A stretch of 64,000 nucleotides of DNA from the NCBI RefSeq assembly GCF_005502935.1, contig NZ_SCMP01000007.1, positions 62,001 through 126,000 on the forward strand, written 5' to 3'. The position numbers and the translations under genes were made by a program. Shown here piece by piece: positions 18,794-28,118 of the stretch (its first letter is position 1; the number at the start of each line of letters is the position of its first letter). The notes beneath the pieces are model-generated. The model did not search any database. It was not told the origin of the DNA and was given only the letters and a program-made list of their open reading frames with translations. The DNA is from Pseudomonas sp. 2FG. Its GTDB lineage: Bacteria; Pseudomonadota; Gammaproteobacteria; Pseudomonadales; Pseudomonadaceae.

Positions 18794-19981
18794 CTAGAGA
18801 CAGTCGCCCAGCACGCGTGCCAGCTTCTGCGCGCGCGGATCCATCAAGACATAGGGGCCAAGGGTGTTGGTGACAAAACCGAAGGCAACCTTACACTCAG
18901 GGTCGGCAAAACCGATAGAGCCGCCGGCACCCGGGTGACCAAAGGCTTGCGGCCCGAGGCCATAGGTGGCGTTCGGCACCGCCGGCTGATCGAGCATGCA
19001 GCCGAGGCCGAAACGGGTTTGCGTCAGCAGGGTTTTATCCTCGCCGACGCTGTGCTCGCGAGTCAGTTCGCCAAGCCATTCGCGGTCCAGCAAACGCCCT
19101 GCGAGCAGGCCGCTGTAGAAGCCGGCAAGGCTGCGGGCGTTGCCGTGGCCATTGGCTGCAGGCTGCTGCATACGCCGCCATTCAGGCTTGTTGGTGCTGG
19201 TCATGATCGACGGCGGATTGGTAAAAGCCCGGGTGCTCATCGAGGTCGGCTCATTCATCATGGTTTTCAGCAGGCGTTGCGCCGCGGCATCGCCGAGATT
19301 GCCCTTGGCCCGGGAGATTTCCGCGACCCGGTAGAACTCCGCGTCCGCCAGCCCCAGGTGAAAATCCAGCCCCAGCGGCTGTGCGGTGCGGGCCACTATG
19401 CAGTCCCCCGGCCCGCGCCCATCGGCCCGCCGCAGCAGCTCACCGACCAGCCAGCCATAAGTGATCGCGGCATAGCCGTGACCTTCACCGGGCGTCCACC
19501 AGGGTTGCTCGGCGGCCAGGGCGCGGGTCATGGTGCCCCAGTCATACAGCGCTTCCGGCGCCAGCAACTCGCGCAAAGCCGGCAAGCCCGCGCGATGGCT
19601 GAGCAACTGGCGCAGGGTGATCCGCTCCTTGCCCGCCGCGGCGAACTCCGGCCAGATCCTAGCCACCGGCGCATCCAGTGCCAGCTTGCCTTCGGCGACC
19701 AGCTGCAAGGCCGCGACCGCAGTGAAGGTTTTGGTGCAGGAGAACAGATTGAGGATGGTGTCGCTGTGCCAGGGCTGCTCACCGGCTTTATCCGCGCTAC
19801 CGGCCCACAGGTCGATGACCGTCTCGCCGTCGACTTGAATGCACAGCGCGGCGCCGCGCTCCTGCGGGTCGTCGAAGAGCGCGGCGAAGGCCTCCTTCAC
19901 CGCTTCGAAGTTAAGGTCGAAATAGCCCTGAATCTGCACGCGCGGCTCCTTGAGCGAATGGTTCGACGCCGAGATGTTCAA
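18794..19981 (-). CDS. Serine hydrolase, beta-lactamase/EstB (class C) family
   Basis: A 395-residue enzyme of the beta-lactamase-related family PF00144. The SxxK motif is Ser81-Cys-Thr-Lys84 (NLFSCTKTFTAVAALQLV), the Tyr motif is YAAITYGWLVGEL, and the C-terminal HPGAGGSIGFADP replaces the KTG box. This pattern is that of EstB-like esterases rather than true beta-lactamases. There is no signal peptide, so it should be cytoplasmic. The substrate is unknown. It lies upstream of the OmpA-like gene, all on the minus strand. Confidence 0.9.
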   Translation of the reverse strand: MNISASNHSLKEPRVQIQGYFDLNFEAVKEAFAALFDDPQERGAALCIQVDGETVIDLWAGSADKAGEQPWHSDTILNLFSCTKTFTAVAALQLVAEGKLALDAPVARIWPEFAAAGKERITLRQLLSHRAGLPALRELLAPEALYDWGTMTRALAAEQPWWTPGEGHGYAAITYGWLVGELLRRADGRGPGDCIVARTAQPLGLDFHLGLADAEFYRVAEISRAKGNLGDAAAQRLLKTMMNEPTSMSTRAFTNPPSIMTSTNKPEWRRMQQPAANGHGNARSLAGFYSGLLAGRLLDREWLGELTREHSVGEDKTLLTQTRFGLGCMLDQPAVPNATYGLGPQAFGHPGAGGSIGFADPECKVAFGFVTNTLGPYVLMDPRAQKLARVLGDCL

Positions 19982-20073
19982 CGATAAAGCGTCAACAAAG
20001 TGGTCGCATTGTTCCCGCCAGCGACGCCCTTGTGAACCCGCCCAAAGGCAGGTTCGGCGTCGCCAGTGGAGGC

Positions 20074-22491
20074 TTATGGCTTAGCCGGTTGTGGCTCGGG
20101 AGTGCTCTCGGGTTGGGCCGCTGCTGGCTTAGCCGCTGCGGCAGGCTTGGCGGCTGCGGCAGTCGCTTCCGGCACTTTGGCCGGCGCTGCCAACAGGGTC
20201 TTGCCGACTTGCAGGTTGGCCTTGCGTACCGCCTCGACAAAACCCTGGAACGGCCGGTCGGTAATCCCGACCAAGCCCAAGTGGCCATTTTCACCGTCGA
20301 GCCGGCGGCCGGTTACCGGCTGATCGAGGTACTGGAACCAGTGCACCCCGACTATGCTCGGCTCGGCCAATGCCCGCTGGAGGAAATGCGCATAGGCCGG
20401 GCCACGCTCTTCCTCTTTGTAGACCTCAGCCACCCCGCCCCAGAACGACCCACGATCACGCGAGCCGAAGTGGAACTCAGCCACCAACAGCGGCTTATCC
20501 AACGCGCGTAACGCGGCGAAGTCATAACCCTGTTGCGGTTCGCGAGTGTAGAAGTTGAAGCTCAACACATCGCAATACTGCGCGCAGGAAGCCACCGCCT
20601 CCGGGGTACTGGCGGCAAAGCGCCCGCCGAGCAACAGGTGGTTAGGTGCGTGCCAGTTGAGTGCGTCGGCGATGGTCTTGAAGTAGGTGTCGGCAAACAG
20701 GCGCTGGAAGCGCTGGAAGTCCTGCTCGATGGCCGGGTGCTCGGGGTTCGGCAGGGGCGCCTCGAAACCCGGGTCCTCCATCAACTCCCAGGCCGGCAGC
20801 TCGATACCCCAGGCTTTAGACAGGCCCTGCTGGTTCCGGTATTTATCGCGCAGCAGCTTGAGGAAGGCCCGTTTCGCCGGCACATCGGTGGTCAGCCGCA
20901 ACGTGCCATAGGCCAGCGCATAGCGCGCCTTGGGGTCGTCGCCAGGACCGGACCAACCCAGTTCATTGTCGGCGAAAAAGCCCAGCAGCCAGGGGTCGTC
21001 GCGATGGTCGCGGGCAGCAATCGCCACCGCGCGCTCGGTGGCCATGGCAAAGCGCGGATCGAAGGGGTCGGGCATGCCGCCCCACCAGTCCAGGCCGGTG
21101 CTGATGGTCTTGTAATCGCCGCTGATCGACAGCGGAATGGTATAGGGCACACGCTTCTCGGCACCCAGCGCCGGCTCGCTCCAGTTGCCGATGGTGTTGA
21201 AACCCCAGGCCTGCAGACGCTCCAGCGTATGGCTGGTCCAGCGCTCGAGGTCGAAGCTCTTGGTCGGGCACGGCGCGACTTCGGCTACCACCGCAGATGC
21301 CAGCGCAGCTGGCTTCGGGGCTGCTGGGGCTTGCTCGGTGGCGCTGGTGTCTTCAGCCACAGCGACGGCCGGAGCCGTCTCGGCGCACTTGTGTTCGGAG
21401 TAGGTGCGCTGCAGGTTGGCGCCATAGAAGTCGAACCAACGGCCCTGGTCGAAGTTGCGCCCTTTGCCCGCACCAGTACCGCTGTGGTGATTGCTCTTGC
21501 CGTAATATGCGGCCAGCGGTTCGCCCTCTTGCGGCAACGCACTGAACATGGCCTCGCGGCCTTCCACGTAAGTGGCGCTGTGCTCGGTACTCACGGCGTT
21601 GACGCCGAGGGAATAGAACGGATGCCCCTCGGGGGTGACCAGATACCAGCGGCCGTCGCGCTTTTCAGTACGGAAGAAGCCCTTGGCCTCGAACTCCGGG
21701 CCGCCTAGCAGGCCACCGAACCGATCCTGTTTCGGTGGCTTGGCCAGCCAAGCTTGCAGCTGGGTCTTTTCCTTCGCCGCAGCGGCTTTCAGTTGCGCAT
21801 CGCTGCTGATCTTTTCCGGCCACTGGCCACGGCTGTACTGACCATAGGCATCGACTATGCCGGCAAACAGCGCCTGCTCCGTATCGTCCCCCGTACGCAC
21901 GCCAAAACGCCCCAGCAGAATGCTTTGCGCGACATCCGGGTGACTCAGAGAGAGGCTCACGGCGGTGACCTTGCTGGCGTCCAACTCACCTTCGACTGTG
22001 CTGGCCAGCAACAGGCGCTGGCCATTATGCGTCCATGGCATCGGCGGGCCGGCACGCATGCCCAGGGCTCGGGGCGAAGTGGCGTGCAGCGGCACCAGCA
22101 AGGTCTGCGCCGGCCCAGCCGGCAGCGCGATACGGCTGGTGAGGATTTTGCCGTCACTGCTCTCGATACGCACCTCGAGGGTCAGCGCCCAGTCCATCGC
22201 ACTCTGGATACGCAAACTCATGACCTCCGCTTGCGACCAGTCCCACTGGCCACTCTGTGGCGTCAGCCGCAGGCTCGGGTCGTCACTCGGGTTGAAGGTG
22301 ACCCGCCGCAGCGGCTCGCTGTCGGCCGCGAGTTCGGCGGTCAAGGCCGGCAAGCTGGCATTTCGCGTCGTCACCTGCACCACATCGGTGGGGCTAACAA
22401 AGTTGAACAGCGTCTGCTGTTCGGCCGGCGCGGCAAATGACGGCGCGGCAAACAACAGCGCAAAAACAGTAGGCAGTGAACGGCGAATCAT
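20074..22491 (-). CDS. Exported beta-agarase-like (GH50-like) glycoside hydrolase
   Basis: An 805-residue protein with a signal peptide (IRRSLPTVFALLFAAPSFA). An N-terminal carbohydrate-binding-like beta domain occupies about residues 25-230. The catalytic barrel has DRFGGLLGGPEFEAKGFFR, DGRWYLVTPEGHPFYSLGVNAV, a likely acid/base Glu in FADNELGW and a likely nucleophile Glu in LLVAEFHFG, as in GH50-type agarases. Two low-complexity Ala/Pro-rich stretches are present: one between CAETAP and PCPTKSFD inside the barrel, and one as a C-terminal tail. True agar is an unlikely substrate for a pseudomonad; a self-made or environmental exopolysaccharide is possible. Start 22491 is chosen because AGGAGA lies nine bases upstream. 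Confidence 0.75.
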   Translation of the reverse strand: MIRRSLPTVFALLFAAPSFAAPAEQQTLFNFVSPTDVVQVTTRNASLPALTAELAADSEPLRRVTFNPSDDPSLRLTPQSGQWDWSQAEVMSLRIQSAMDWALTLEVRIESSDGKILTSRIALPAGPAQTLLVPLHATSPRALGMRAGPPMPWTHNGQRLLLASTVEGELDASKVTAVSLSLSHPDVAQSILLGRFGVRTGDDTEQALFAGIVDAYGQYSRGQWPEKISSDAQLKAAAAKEKTQLQAWLAKPPKQDRFGGLLGGPEFEAKGFFRTEKRDGRWYLVTPEGHPFYSLGVNAVSTEHSATYVEGREAMFSALPQEGEPLAAYYGKSNHHSGTGAGKGRNFDQGRWFDFYGANLQRTYSEHKCAETAPAVAVAEDTSATEQAPAAPKPAALASAVVAEVAPCPTKSFDLERWTSHTLERLQAWGFNTIGNWSEPALGAEKRVPYTIPLSISGDYKTISTGLDWWGGMPDPFDPRFAMATERAVAIAARDHRDDPWLLGFFADNELGWSGPGDDPKARYALAYGTLRLTTDVPAKRAFLKLLRDKYRNQQGLSKAWGIELPAWELMEDPGFEAPLPNPEHPAIEQDFQRFQRLFADTYFKTIADALNWHAPNHLLLGGRFAASTPEAVASCAQYCDVLSFNFYTREPQQGYDFAALRALDKPLLVAEFHFGSRDRGSFWGGVAEVYKEEERGPAYAHFLQRALAEPSIVGVHWFQYLDQPVTGRRLDGENGHLGLVGITDRPFQGFVEAVRKANLQVGKTLLAAPAKVPEATAAAAKPAAAAKPAAAQPESTPEPQPAKP

Positions 22492-22572
22492 GTGACAGGC
22501 TCTCCTAAACAACCAGCCAATGGACCACGGGCTTGCGCAATGATGCCCAGCAGGCCCGTGTCTTATGCAATT

Positions 22573-24717
22573 TCAGGCAATTTCCCGGCGAAACGGCGGC
22601 AAGGCATTCAGAATCGCCTTGCCGTAACGTTGCGTGACCACCCGCCGATCCAACAGAGTAATGGTGCCGCGATCTGCTTCGGTGCGTAGCAGGCGCCCGC
22701 AGGCCTGGACCAGACGCAACGAGGCATCCGGTACGGCGATTTCCATAAAGGGGTTGCCGCCGCGCGCCTCGATCCATTCGGAGAGCGCCGCTTCCACCGG
22801 GTCATCCGGCACGGCAAAGGGAATCTTGGCGATGACCACATGCTCGCAGTAGGCGCCGGGCAGGTCGACCCCTTCGGCGAAGCTGGCCAGTCCGAACAGC
22901 ACGCTGGGCTCGCCGTCGTCGACCCGCGCCTTGTGCTTGTTCAGGGTCTCCTGCTTGGACAGGTTGCCTTGAATAAACACCCGCTTGCGCCAGTCGCGCT
23001 CCAGGCCATCGAAGACGTCCTGCATCTGCTTGCGCGAGGAGAACAGCACCAGAGTGCCGCGCGAGCCTTCGACCAACTGCGGCAGCTCGCGAATGATCGC
23101 CGCGGTGTGGGCGGCGGCATCCCGGGGGTCGGCCTTCAGGTCCGGCACCCGCAACACCCCGGCATCGGCGTGCTGGAAGGGGCTCGGCACCACGGCGGTG
23201 ACCGCCACTTTCGGCAGACCGGCGCGCATCCGGTAGCGCTCGAAGGTGCCCAACGCGGTCAGGGTCGCGGACGTCACCAGGGCACCGTAGGCGACATTCC
23301 ACAGATTACGCCTTAGGGTTTCCGCCGCCAGAATCGGGCTGGCGTTGACCTCGATATCGAACAGCGCGCCGCTCTCGGCCAAGGTCAGCCAACGCGCCAT
23401 CGGTGGGCTGTCTTCCGGGTCTTCCACCGTGAACGCCGTCCACAGCTCCCAATTACCCTGGGCGCGCGCCAGCAAGCTGCCGAACAGTGGATACCATTCT
23501 TCCGCCTGGTGGCTGGCGATACCGATGGCACTCTCTCCGTCCATGCCTTCCTTGAGCAGATCGGTGAGGCGGGTGAAGAGGTCGGTCAGGCGTGAAAAGC
23601 CTTTCTTCAGCTCGATGCCCATCTCACGCAAGTGCTCCGGCACCAAGCCACCGACGAAGCGATGGCGCGGACGCTCGCGGCCTTCCATGTCTTCGCCGGC
23701 CTTGAAGTCGGCCAGCTGTTCGCAAGCGTTGAACATGAATTGCTGTTGCGTGCGCACCTCACGCGCCAGCTCGGGTACCTGTTCGATCAATCGACCGAGA
23801 TCGCCCGGTAGCGGGTGCTGAGCCAGCAGTTTGGTCAGATTTTTCGCGGTCTGCTCCAGCCAGTCGGCAGTCGCGCGCAGACGGGTGTAGTGGGCGAAAT
23901 GGCCGATGGCCTTGTCCGGCAGGTGGTGGCCTTCGTCGAACACATACAGCGTGTCGCGCGGGTCCGGCAGCACGGCGCCGCCACCCAGGGCCAGGTCCGC
24001 CAGCACCATGTCGTGGTTGGTGACTATCACGTCGACCTTGCTCATCCCTTCACGCGCCTTGTAGAAGGCGCACTGTTGGAAGTTCGGGCAATGGCGGTTG
24101 GTACACTGGCTGTGATCGGTGGTCAGGCGCGCCCAGTCGGCATCCTCCAGAGCCTGCGACCAGCTGTCGCGGTCGCCGTCCCACTGGTTCCCGGCGAGCT
24201 TTTCGACCATCTGGCTAAAGAGCTTCTGGCTGCCCTCATCCACTGCGATCTTGAACCCCTCTTCGGCGAACAGCTGGGCGGTCGCGCTCTGTGCCTCACC
24301 TTCCTGCAGCAGCATATCGAGCTTGGACAGGCACAGGTAACGCCCGCGCCCCTTGGCCAGGGCGAAGCTGAAGTTCAGCCCACTGCTGCGCATCACCTCG
24401 GGCAAATCCTTGAAGACGATCTGCTCTTGCAGGGCCACCGTGGCGGTCGCGATCACCAGCCGCTTGCCCGCGGCTTTGGCGATCGGAATAGTCGCCAGGC
24501 TATAGGCCACCGTTTTGCCGGTGCCGGTGCCGGCTTCTACCGCCACCACCGCTGGCTCGCTGTCGCGCCGGCCTTCGTCGTCGACCGTGATCGCCCCAAG
24601 CACTTTGGCAATTTCAGCGATCATCAAACGCTGGCCATAGCGCGGCTTGAGGCTTTTGGCTTCGAGAAAGCGGGAATAGGCGCCCTGGATCTGGGACTTG
24701 AGTTCGGTACTGAGCAT
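22573..24717 (-). CDS. dinG: ATP-dependent DNA helicase DinG
   Basis: A 714-residue XPD-like superfamily 2 helicase that unwinds DNA in repair and resolves R-loops. Walker A is GTGTGKTVAY (about 63-72). The [4Fe-4S] cysteines lie around CTNRHCPNFQQC, the DEAH box is DEGH (in FDEGHHLPDKA), and helicase motifs V-VI are FAEGVDLPGAY and QACGRLLRTEADRG. Start MLSTELKSQ (24717) is the conserved N-terminus; a longer frame adds six residues. It is divergent from the CopD-like gene. Confidence 0.95.
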   Translation of the reverse strand: MLSTELKSQIQGAYSRFLEAKSLKPRYGQRLMIAEIAKVLGAITVDDEGRRDSEPAVVAVEAGTGTGKTVAYSLATIPIAKAAGKRLVIATATVALQEQIVFKDLPEVMRSSGLNFSFALAKGRGRYLCLSKLDMLLQEGEAQSATAQLFAEEGFKIAVDEGSQKLFSQMVEKLAGNQWDGDRDSWSQALEDADWARLTTDHSQCTNRHCPNFQQCAFYKAREGMSKVDVIVTNHDMVLADLALGGGAVLPDPRDTLYVFDEGHHLPDKAIGHFAHYTRLRATADWLEQTAKNLTKLLAQHPLPGDLGRLIEQVPELAREVRTQQQFMFNACEQLADFKAGEDMEGRERPRHRFVGGLVPEHLREMGIELKKGFSRLTDLFTRLTDLLKEGMDGESAIGIASHQAEEWYPLFGSLLARAQGNWELWTAFTVEDPEDSPPMARWLTLAESGALFDIEVNASPILAAETLRRNLWNVAYGALVTSATLTALGTFERYRMRAGLPKVAVTAVVPSPFQHADAGVLRVPDLKADPRDAAAHTAAIIRELPQLVEGSRGTLVLFSSRKQMQDVFDGLERDWRKRVFIQGNLSKQETLNKHKARVDDGEPSVLFGLASFAEGVDLPGAYCEHVVIAKIPFAVPDDPVEAALSEWIEARGGNPFMEIAVPDASLRLVQACGRLLRTEADRGTITLLDRRVVTQRYGKAILNALPPFRREIA

Positions 24718-24816
24718 GGATTCTGCGGGCGCCAAAAGGCTGGATAAATTTTCAGTAGTTTAACCGGGCGGCTATGATAGCGCGCGTTTCACCAACCGCC
24801 GACCGGAGATTACCGA

Positions 24817-25281
24817 ATGACCGTTTATGCTTTTGTCTACGCCCTGCATGTGTTGGCCGCACTGATCTGGGTCGGCGGCATGTTCTTCGCCTGGATGATC
24901 CTGCGGCCCGCCGCCGTTAGCGTGCTCGAGGCGCCCGCCCGACTGAAGCTGTGGGCCGAGGTCTTTCGGCGCTTCTTCGTCTGGGTCTGGCTGGCGGTGC
25001 TGGTCTTGCCGATCAGCGGGGTCGGCATGCTGCATCTGCGCTTTGCCGGTTTCGAGGCGGCGCCGCGTTATGTGCAGATCATGATGGGGCTGTATATCGC
25101 CATGGTCGCGCTGTTCATTCGCGTGCAAGCCCTGCAACTGCCGGAGCTGCGCCGCGCACTGGCAGCGGAAGATCGGCCGACCGGTGGCGCGGTACTGGGC
25201 CGCATTCGCCGCCTGGTCGGCTTCAACCTGCTACTCGGCTTGACGCTGGTGGCGATTGCCGCCGCCCGGCCGAGCCTCTGA
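24817..25281 (+). CDS. CopD-family membrane protein
   Basis: A 154-residue protein with four transmembrane helices. The first has the family pattern YALHVLAALIWVGGMFFAWMILRP with a conserved His, and the second pair contains IMMGLYIAMVALFIRV. CopD-like domains are linked to copper uptake or haem-related membrane functions, but this short form is uncharacterised. It is divergent from dinG with 99 bp between the starts. No metal-resistance genes adjoin it. Confidence 0.75.
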   Translation: MTVYAFVYALHVLAALIWVGGMFFAWMILRPAAVSVLEAPARLKLWAEVFRRFFVWVWLAVLVLPISGVGMLHLRFAGFEAAPRYVQIMMGLYIAMVALFIRVQALQLPELRRALAAEDRPTGGAVLGRIRRLVGFNLLLGLTLVAIAAARPSL

Positions 25282-25351
25282 ATTAAACGATCAGGCTAAC
25301 GTGTCGCAGCCGCTTACTGACGATCTATGCAGCAAGCGGCTTTTGCCGCAC

Positions 25352-26131
25352 TTACTTGCTGGGCTCCTGGCCGAAACGCACCAGATTGAAACTGCCCGCA
25401 CTGCCGGCAGCCCCTGGCTGGCCAGGCTGACCCGGGCGCCCCGCGCGAGCACCGGCGGCACGATAGAACAAACAGCCCTTGGCCGCGCCACCCGCACCGC
25501 CACTACCTGCCTCGCCCGCTGCGCCACCGGCACCGCCATCCAGGCGCACATGCAGCAACTGCGCCGGAAACTCCTCCGGCACCTCTAACCGGACCTGGCC
25601 ACCGGCCGCTCCGCTCTGGCCATTACCACCGTTTTGCCCGTCATAACCACGACTGGCTTGGCCCCAGGTACAACCTGCCGAATCACCATCGGCGCCATCC
25701 AGGCCCCGATAGCCCGGCGCCCCGACACCGCCACGCGCATCCAAGGTCAGCTCGGCAAGCGTGACACTCTCCAAGCGGACGCTCAGATTGCGCCCGGCCG
25801 TTGCCGGCTGCTGTTGAGTACCCGTGGCACCACGGGCGTTGATATGACTGCCGGCGCCGAGTTCGGCACGTACCACCTGCAAACGGAACGCCTGCGCGCT
25901 CGGCGCAATCGCGATACGCGCGTCACGCCCCAGGCGCAATTCGCCGACGCGGATTTCATTCAGGCTCGAGGGGATCAACAAGGTGCCGTGATCGGCGACT
26001 TCCAGGCGATCCAGCAATAGCACGCTGGTTGTGGTCGGCAAACGCAGCAGTGAATTGGACTCCACCTTGACCAGCGCTTCAGCCTGCGCCAATGGGCAGC
26101 ACAGCACCGCAAGCAAACAGAGGCTACGCAT
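25352..26131 (-). CDS. Exported Gly-rich collagen-like protein
   Basis: A 259-residue protein with an N-terminal signal peptide (SLCLLAVLCCPLAQA). A beta-rich part follows (residues 20-140), then glycine-dense stretches: GGVGAPGYRGLDGADGDSAG, GYDGQNGGNGQSGAAGG and, near the end, GRPGQPGQPGAAGSAG, which contains short collagen-like G-x-x triplets. Two cysteines flank these (AGCTWG, KGCLFY). The layout suggests an envelope or surface structural protein. Function is unknown. Its start overlaps the stop of the DUF1145 gene by eight bases, so the two are co-translated. Confidence 0.7.
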   Translation of the reverse strand: MRSLCLLAVLCCPLAQAEALVKVESNSLLRLPTTTSVLLLDRLEVADHGTLLIPSSLNEIRVGELRLGRDARIAIAPSAQAFRLQVVRAELGAGSHINARGATGTQQQPATAGRNLSVRLESVTLAELTLDARGGVGAPGYRGLDGADGDSAGCTWGQASRGYDGQNGGNGQSGAAGGQVRLEVPEEFPAQLLHVRLDGGAGGAAGEAGSGGAGGAAKGCLFYRAAGARAGRPGQPGQPGAAGSAGSFNLVRFGQEPSK

Positions 26132-26405
26132 GGCCAGCCTCCTTCTTCACTGCCGGCTGCGGCAAGCCGAGCAAGTGAAAGACCCCAAACAACAGCACCT
26201 GCAAGCGATCCAACCCAGGCTGTGGGCGACCTTGAAGGCGATAGTTGAATAGGCTCAACTCGGCCAGATGGGCCAGCAGAATCACCCCGCCGAGGACATA
26301 AAGCAGTAGATCGAAAGGTTTTGCGAACGGACTCAACAGATTGACCAGCACTACCAGCCAAAACAGCCCAGCCACTAACTTACCCAGCCTCAGAAACACC
26401 TTCAT
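26124..26405 (-). CDS. DUF1145 family small membrane protein
   Basis: 93 residues with two hydrophobic helices (LVAGLFWLVVLVNLL and LLLYVLGGVILLAHLAEL) and a short cytoplasmic tail. The VFLRLGKLVAGLFW start and the HLAEL segment match DUF1145 (E. coli YhhL-like). Function is unknown. It overlaps the downstream collagen-like gene. Confidence 0.75.
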   Translation of the reverse strand: MKVFLRLGKLVAGLFWLVVLVNLLSPFAKPFDLLLYVLGGVILLAHLAELSLFNYRLQGRPQPGLDRLQVLLFGVFHLLGLPQPAVKKEAGHA

Positions 26406-26478
26406 TCTGCCCCCTGTTTATTATTGTGTGGCCTTGCCGCACCTTAACTGCTTCGGGGTAACTGAGACTAGCGGCCGC

Positions 26479-26510
26479 GAAAAAAACTACGGGAGCCCAC
26501 AGGCCCCCGT
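26479..26510 (-). terminator. Terminator of first tandem OmpA gene
   Basis: Read on the minus strand, ACGGGGGCC and GGCTCCCGT pair around a TGTG loop, followed by AG and seven T. It begins about 20 bases after the stop at 26531. Confidence 0.85.
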
Positions 26511-26530
26511 TTTGTTCACACTCTCTAGCA

Positions 26531-27259
26531 CTAGCGATCGACGTGCAGCTCGACCCGCCGGTTTTGCGCACGCCCTGCATCAGTTGCATTATCTGCCACA
26601 GCCTGGCTTTCCCCGTAACCGACAGTCGTGAGCTTATTGGCCGGCACCCCCTGACTGACCAGAAAGTCCACCACGCTTTGCGCCCGACGCTCGGAAAGCC
26701 CCTGGTTGTAAGCCGTCGAGCCGACACTATCGGTATGCCCGGCAACCTTGACGCCAATCAGATTGGCACTGGTCAAACGATTACTGACATCCGCCAGCAA
26801 ACCCTTAGCTTGCGCAGTCAGCTCAGCTGAGTCGAAGGCAAACAGCACATTACCCAGATCACTCAGCACGATCACCTCGTCCCGTGCAGCTGGAACCGGC
26901 TCTTGCGCCACGACCGGATACTGCGGGAGGGGGCAACCATTGGGATTTACCGGAGTATTGGGCGGGGTATCCGGACAGCTATCACGGCGGTCAAAGACGC
27001 CATCGGCGTCGGCGTCACCGTCTTGTGCGTAACAGACCAAGCCGCCAGTCAGCGCGCCGATCGCAGCACCACCGGCTGCCCACGCTGAACTTTCAATTGC
27101 GCCCAGGCCGCCACCGGTCAAGCCGCCAATCAGGCTACAAATGGGCCAGTTCCCTTGGTTAAGCACCGCATCTCCCGTACTGGAAGTCGAGGCGCAACCA
27201 GAAAGAACACTGCTGACCAGAAGAAGGGGTACCGCAGCCCGTGAGAGTAGCGTTCTCAT
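26531..27259 (-). CDS. OmpA-family lipoprotein with TSP3-like calcium motif
   Basis: 242 residues. The lipoprotein signal ends VLSGCAS. A glycine-zipper-like segment follows (GGLTGGGLGAIESSAWAAGG). A DGDADADGVFDRRDSCPDTP segment resembles a thrombospondin type 3 Ca2+ repeat. The OmpA peptidoglycan domain covers about residues 125-240 (FAFDSAELTAQAK, GHTDSVGSTAYNQGLSERRA, AQNRRVELHV). It should tether the outer membrane to the wall. It is the downstream member of a tandem pair with the gene at 27361. Start 27259 has AGGAGA nine bases upstream. Confidence 0.92.
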   Translation of the reverse strand: MRTLLSRAAVPLLLVSSVLSGCASTSSTGDAVLNQGNWPICSLIGGLTGGGLGAIESSAWAAGGAAIGALTGGLVCYAQDGDADADGVFDRRDSCPDTPPNTPVNPNGCPLPQYPVVAQEPVPAARDEVIVLSDLGNVLFAFDSAELTAQAKGLLADVSNRLTSANLIGVKVAGHTDSVGSTAYNQGLSERRAQSVVDFLVSQGVPANKLTTVGYGESQAVADNATDAGRAQNRRVELHVDR

Positions 27260-27360
27260 GGTGGGAATCTCCTGAGTCACCGGCGAATACCGGTAACTCA
27301 GGAGTAAAGACCCGCCGCCCAGGTTGCACAAGCCATACCCCAAACGGCGCGGGCCTCTGG

Positions 27361-27987
27361 TTACGGCTGGGCTTCGACCTCCGCTTCTACGCGACGGTTA
27401 ATGGCCCGACCTTCAGCGGTAGCGTTATCCGCAACCGGCTTGGACTCGCCGTAACCGACCGCGTTAACACGCTCGCCGCCGACACCGTACTGATCAACCA
27501 GCACGTCACGCACGGCGCTTGCACGACGCTCGGACAACTTCTGGTTGTAAGCGTCAGTACCGACGGAGTCGGTGTGACCTTCAACAGTGGTGGAAGTGGC
27601 TGGGTACTGGGTCATGAAGTCGGCCAGGCTCTTGATGTCGCCATAGCTTTCTTCTTTGACTTTCGACTTGTCGAAGTCGAACTTCACGTCCAACTCGACA
27701 CGCACCGGTGCGGCAGGCTCAGGCTCTGGGGCTGGCGCGGGAGCTTCCTCCATGACGACAGCCACTTCCTCGCCCTCACCATGTACCCAGCAATAGGCCG
27801 CAGCGGTACCTGCACCAACCACTGCGCCCCAACCTGCCCAGGTACTGCTCTCGATGGCGCCCAATGCGGCGCCGCCCACGCCCCCGACCGCCGCACAGGT
27901 CGGCCAGTCGGTCTTTTGCACGCCGGCACAACCGGTCAAAACGCCGGTCAACAAAATCAGGGGTAATGCGGTCCTTGTGATGCTCAT
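27361..27987 (-). CDS. OmpA-family lipoprotein, paralogue of its neighbour
   Basis: 208 residues, with lipoprotein signal GVLTGCAG. It has the same W-P-x-C then GG...LGAIESSTWAGWG membrane-like block as the gene at 26531, an acidic/proline-rich linker (EEAPAPAPEPEPAAP), and an OmpA domain (KFDFDKSKVKEESYGDI, GHTDSVGTDAYNQKLSERRA, INRRVEAEV). It lacks the TSP3-like insertion of its neighbour. The shared N-terminal block and adjacent position point to tandem duplication with divergence. GAGGAGA precedes the start at 27987. Confidence 0.92.
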   Translation of the reverse strand: MSITRTALPLILLTGVLTGCAGVQKTDWPTCAAVGGVGGAALGAIESSTWAGWGAVVGAGTAAAYCWVHGEGEEVAVVMEEAPAPAPEPEPAAPVRVELDVKFDFDKSKVKEESYGDIKSLADFMTQYPATSTTVEGHTDSVGTDAYNQKLSERRASAVRDVLVDQYGVGGERVNAVGYGESKPVADNATAEGRAINRRVEAEVEAQP

Positions 27988-28118
27988 ATGCAAAGTCTCC
28001 TCATAGGATCGGCCCAAACCGACACTCTGGAAGTAAAGACGGTACCTTTAAAATCCGCCAGCACTAGGACGTATCAACGCACCGCGTTAGTCTCTTCAGA
28101 CTTGATCGAGGATTTTCG

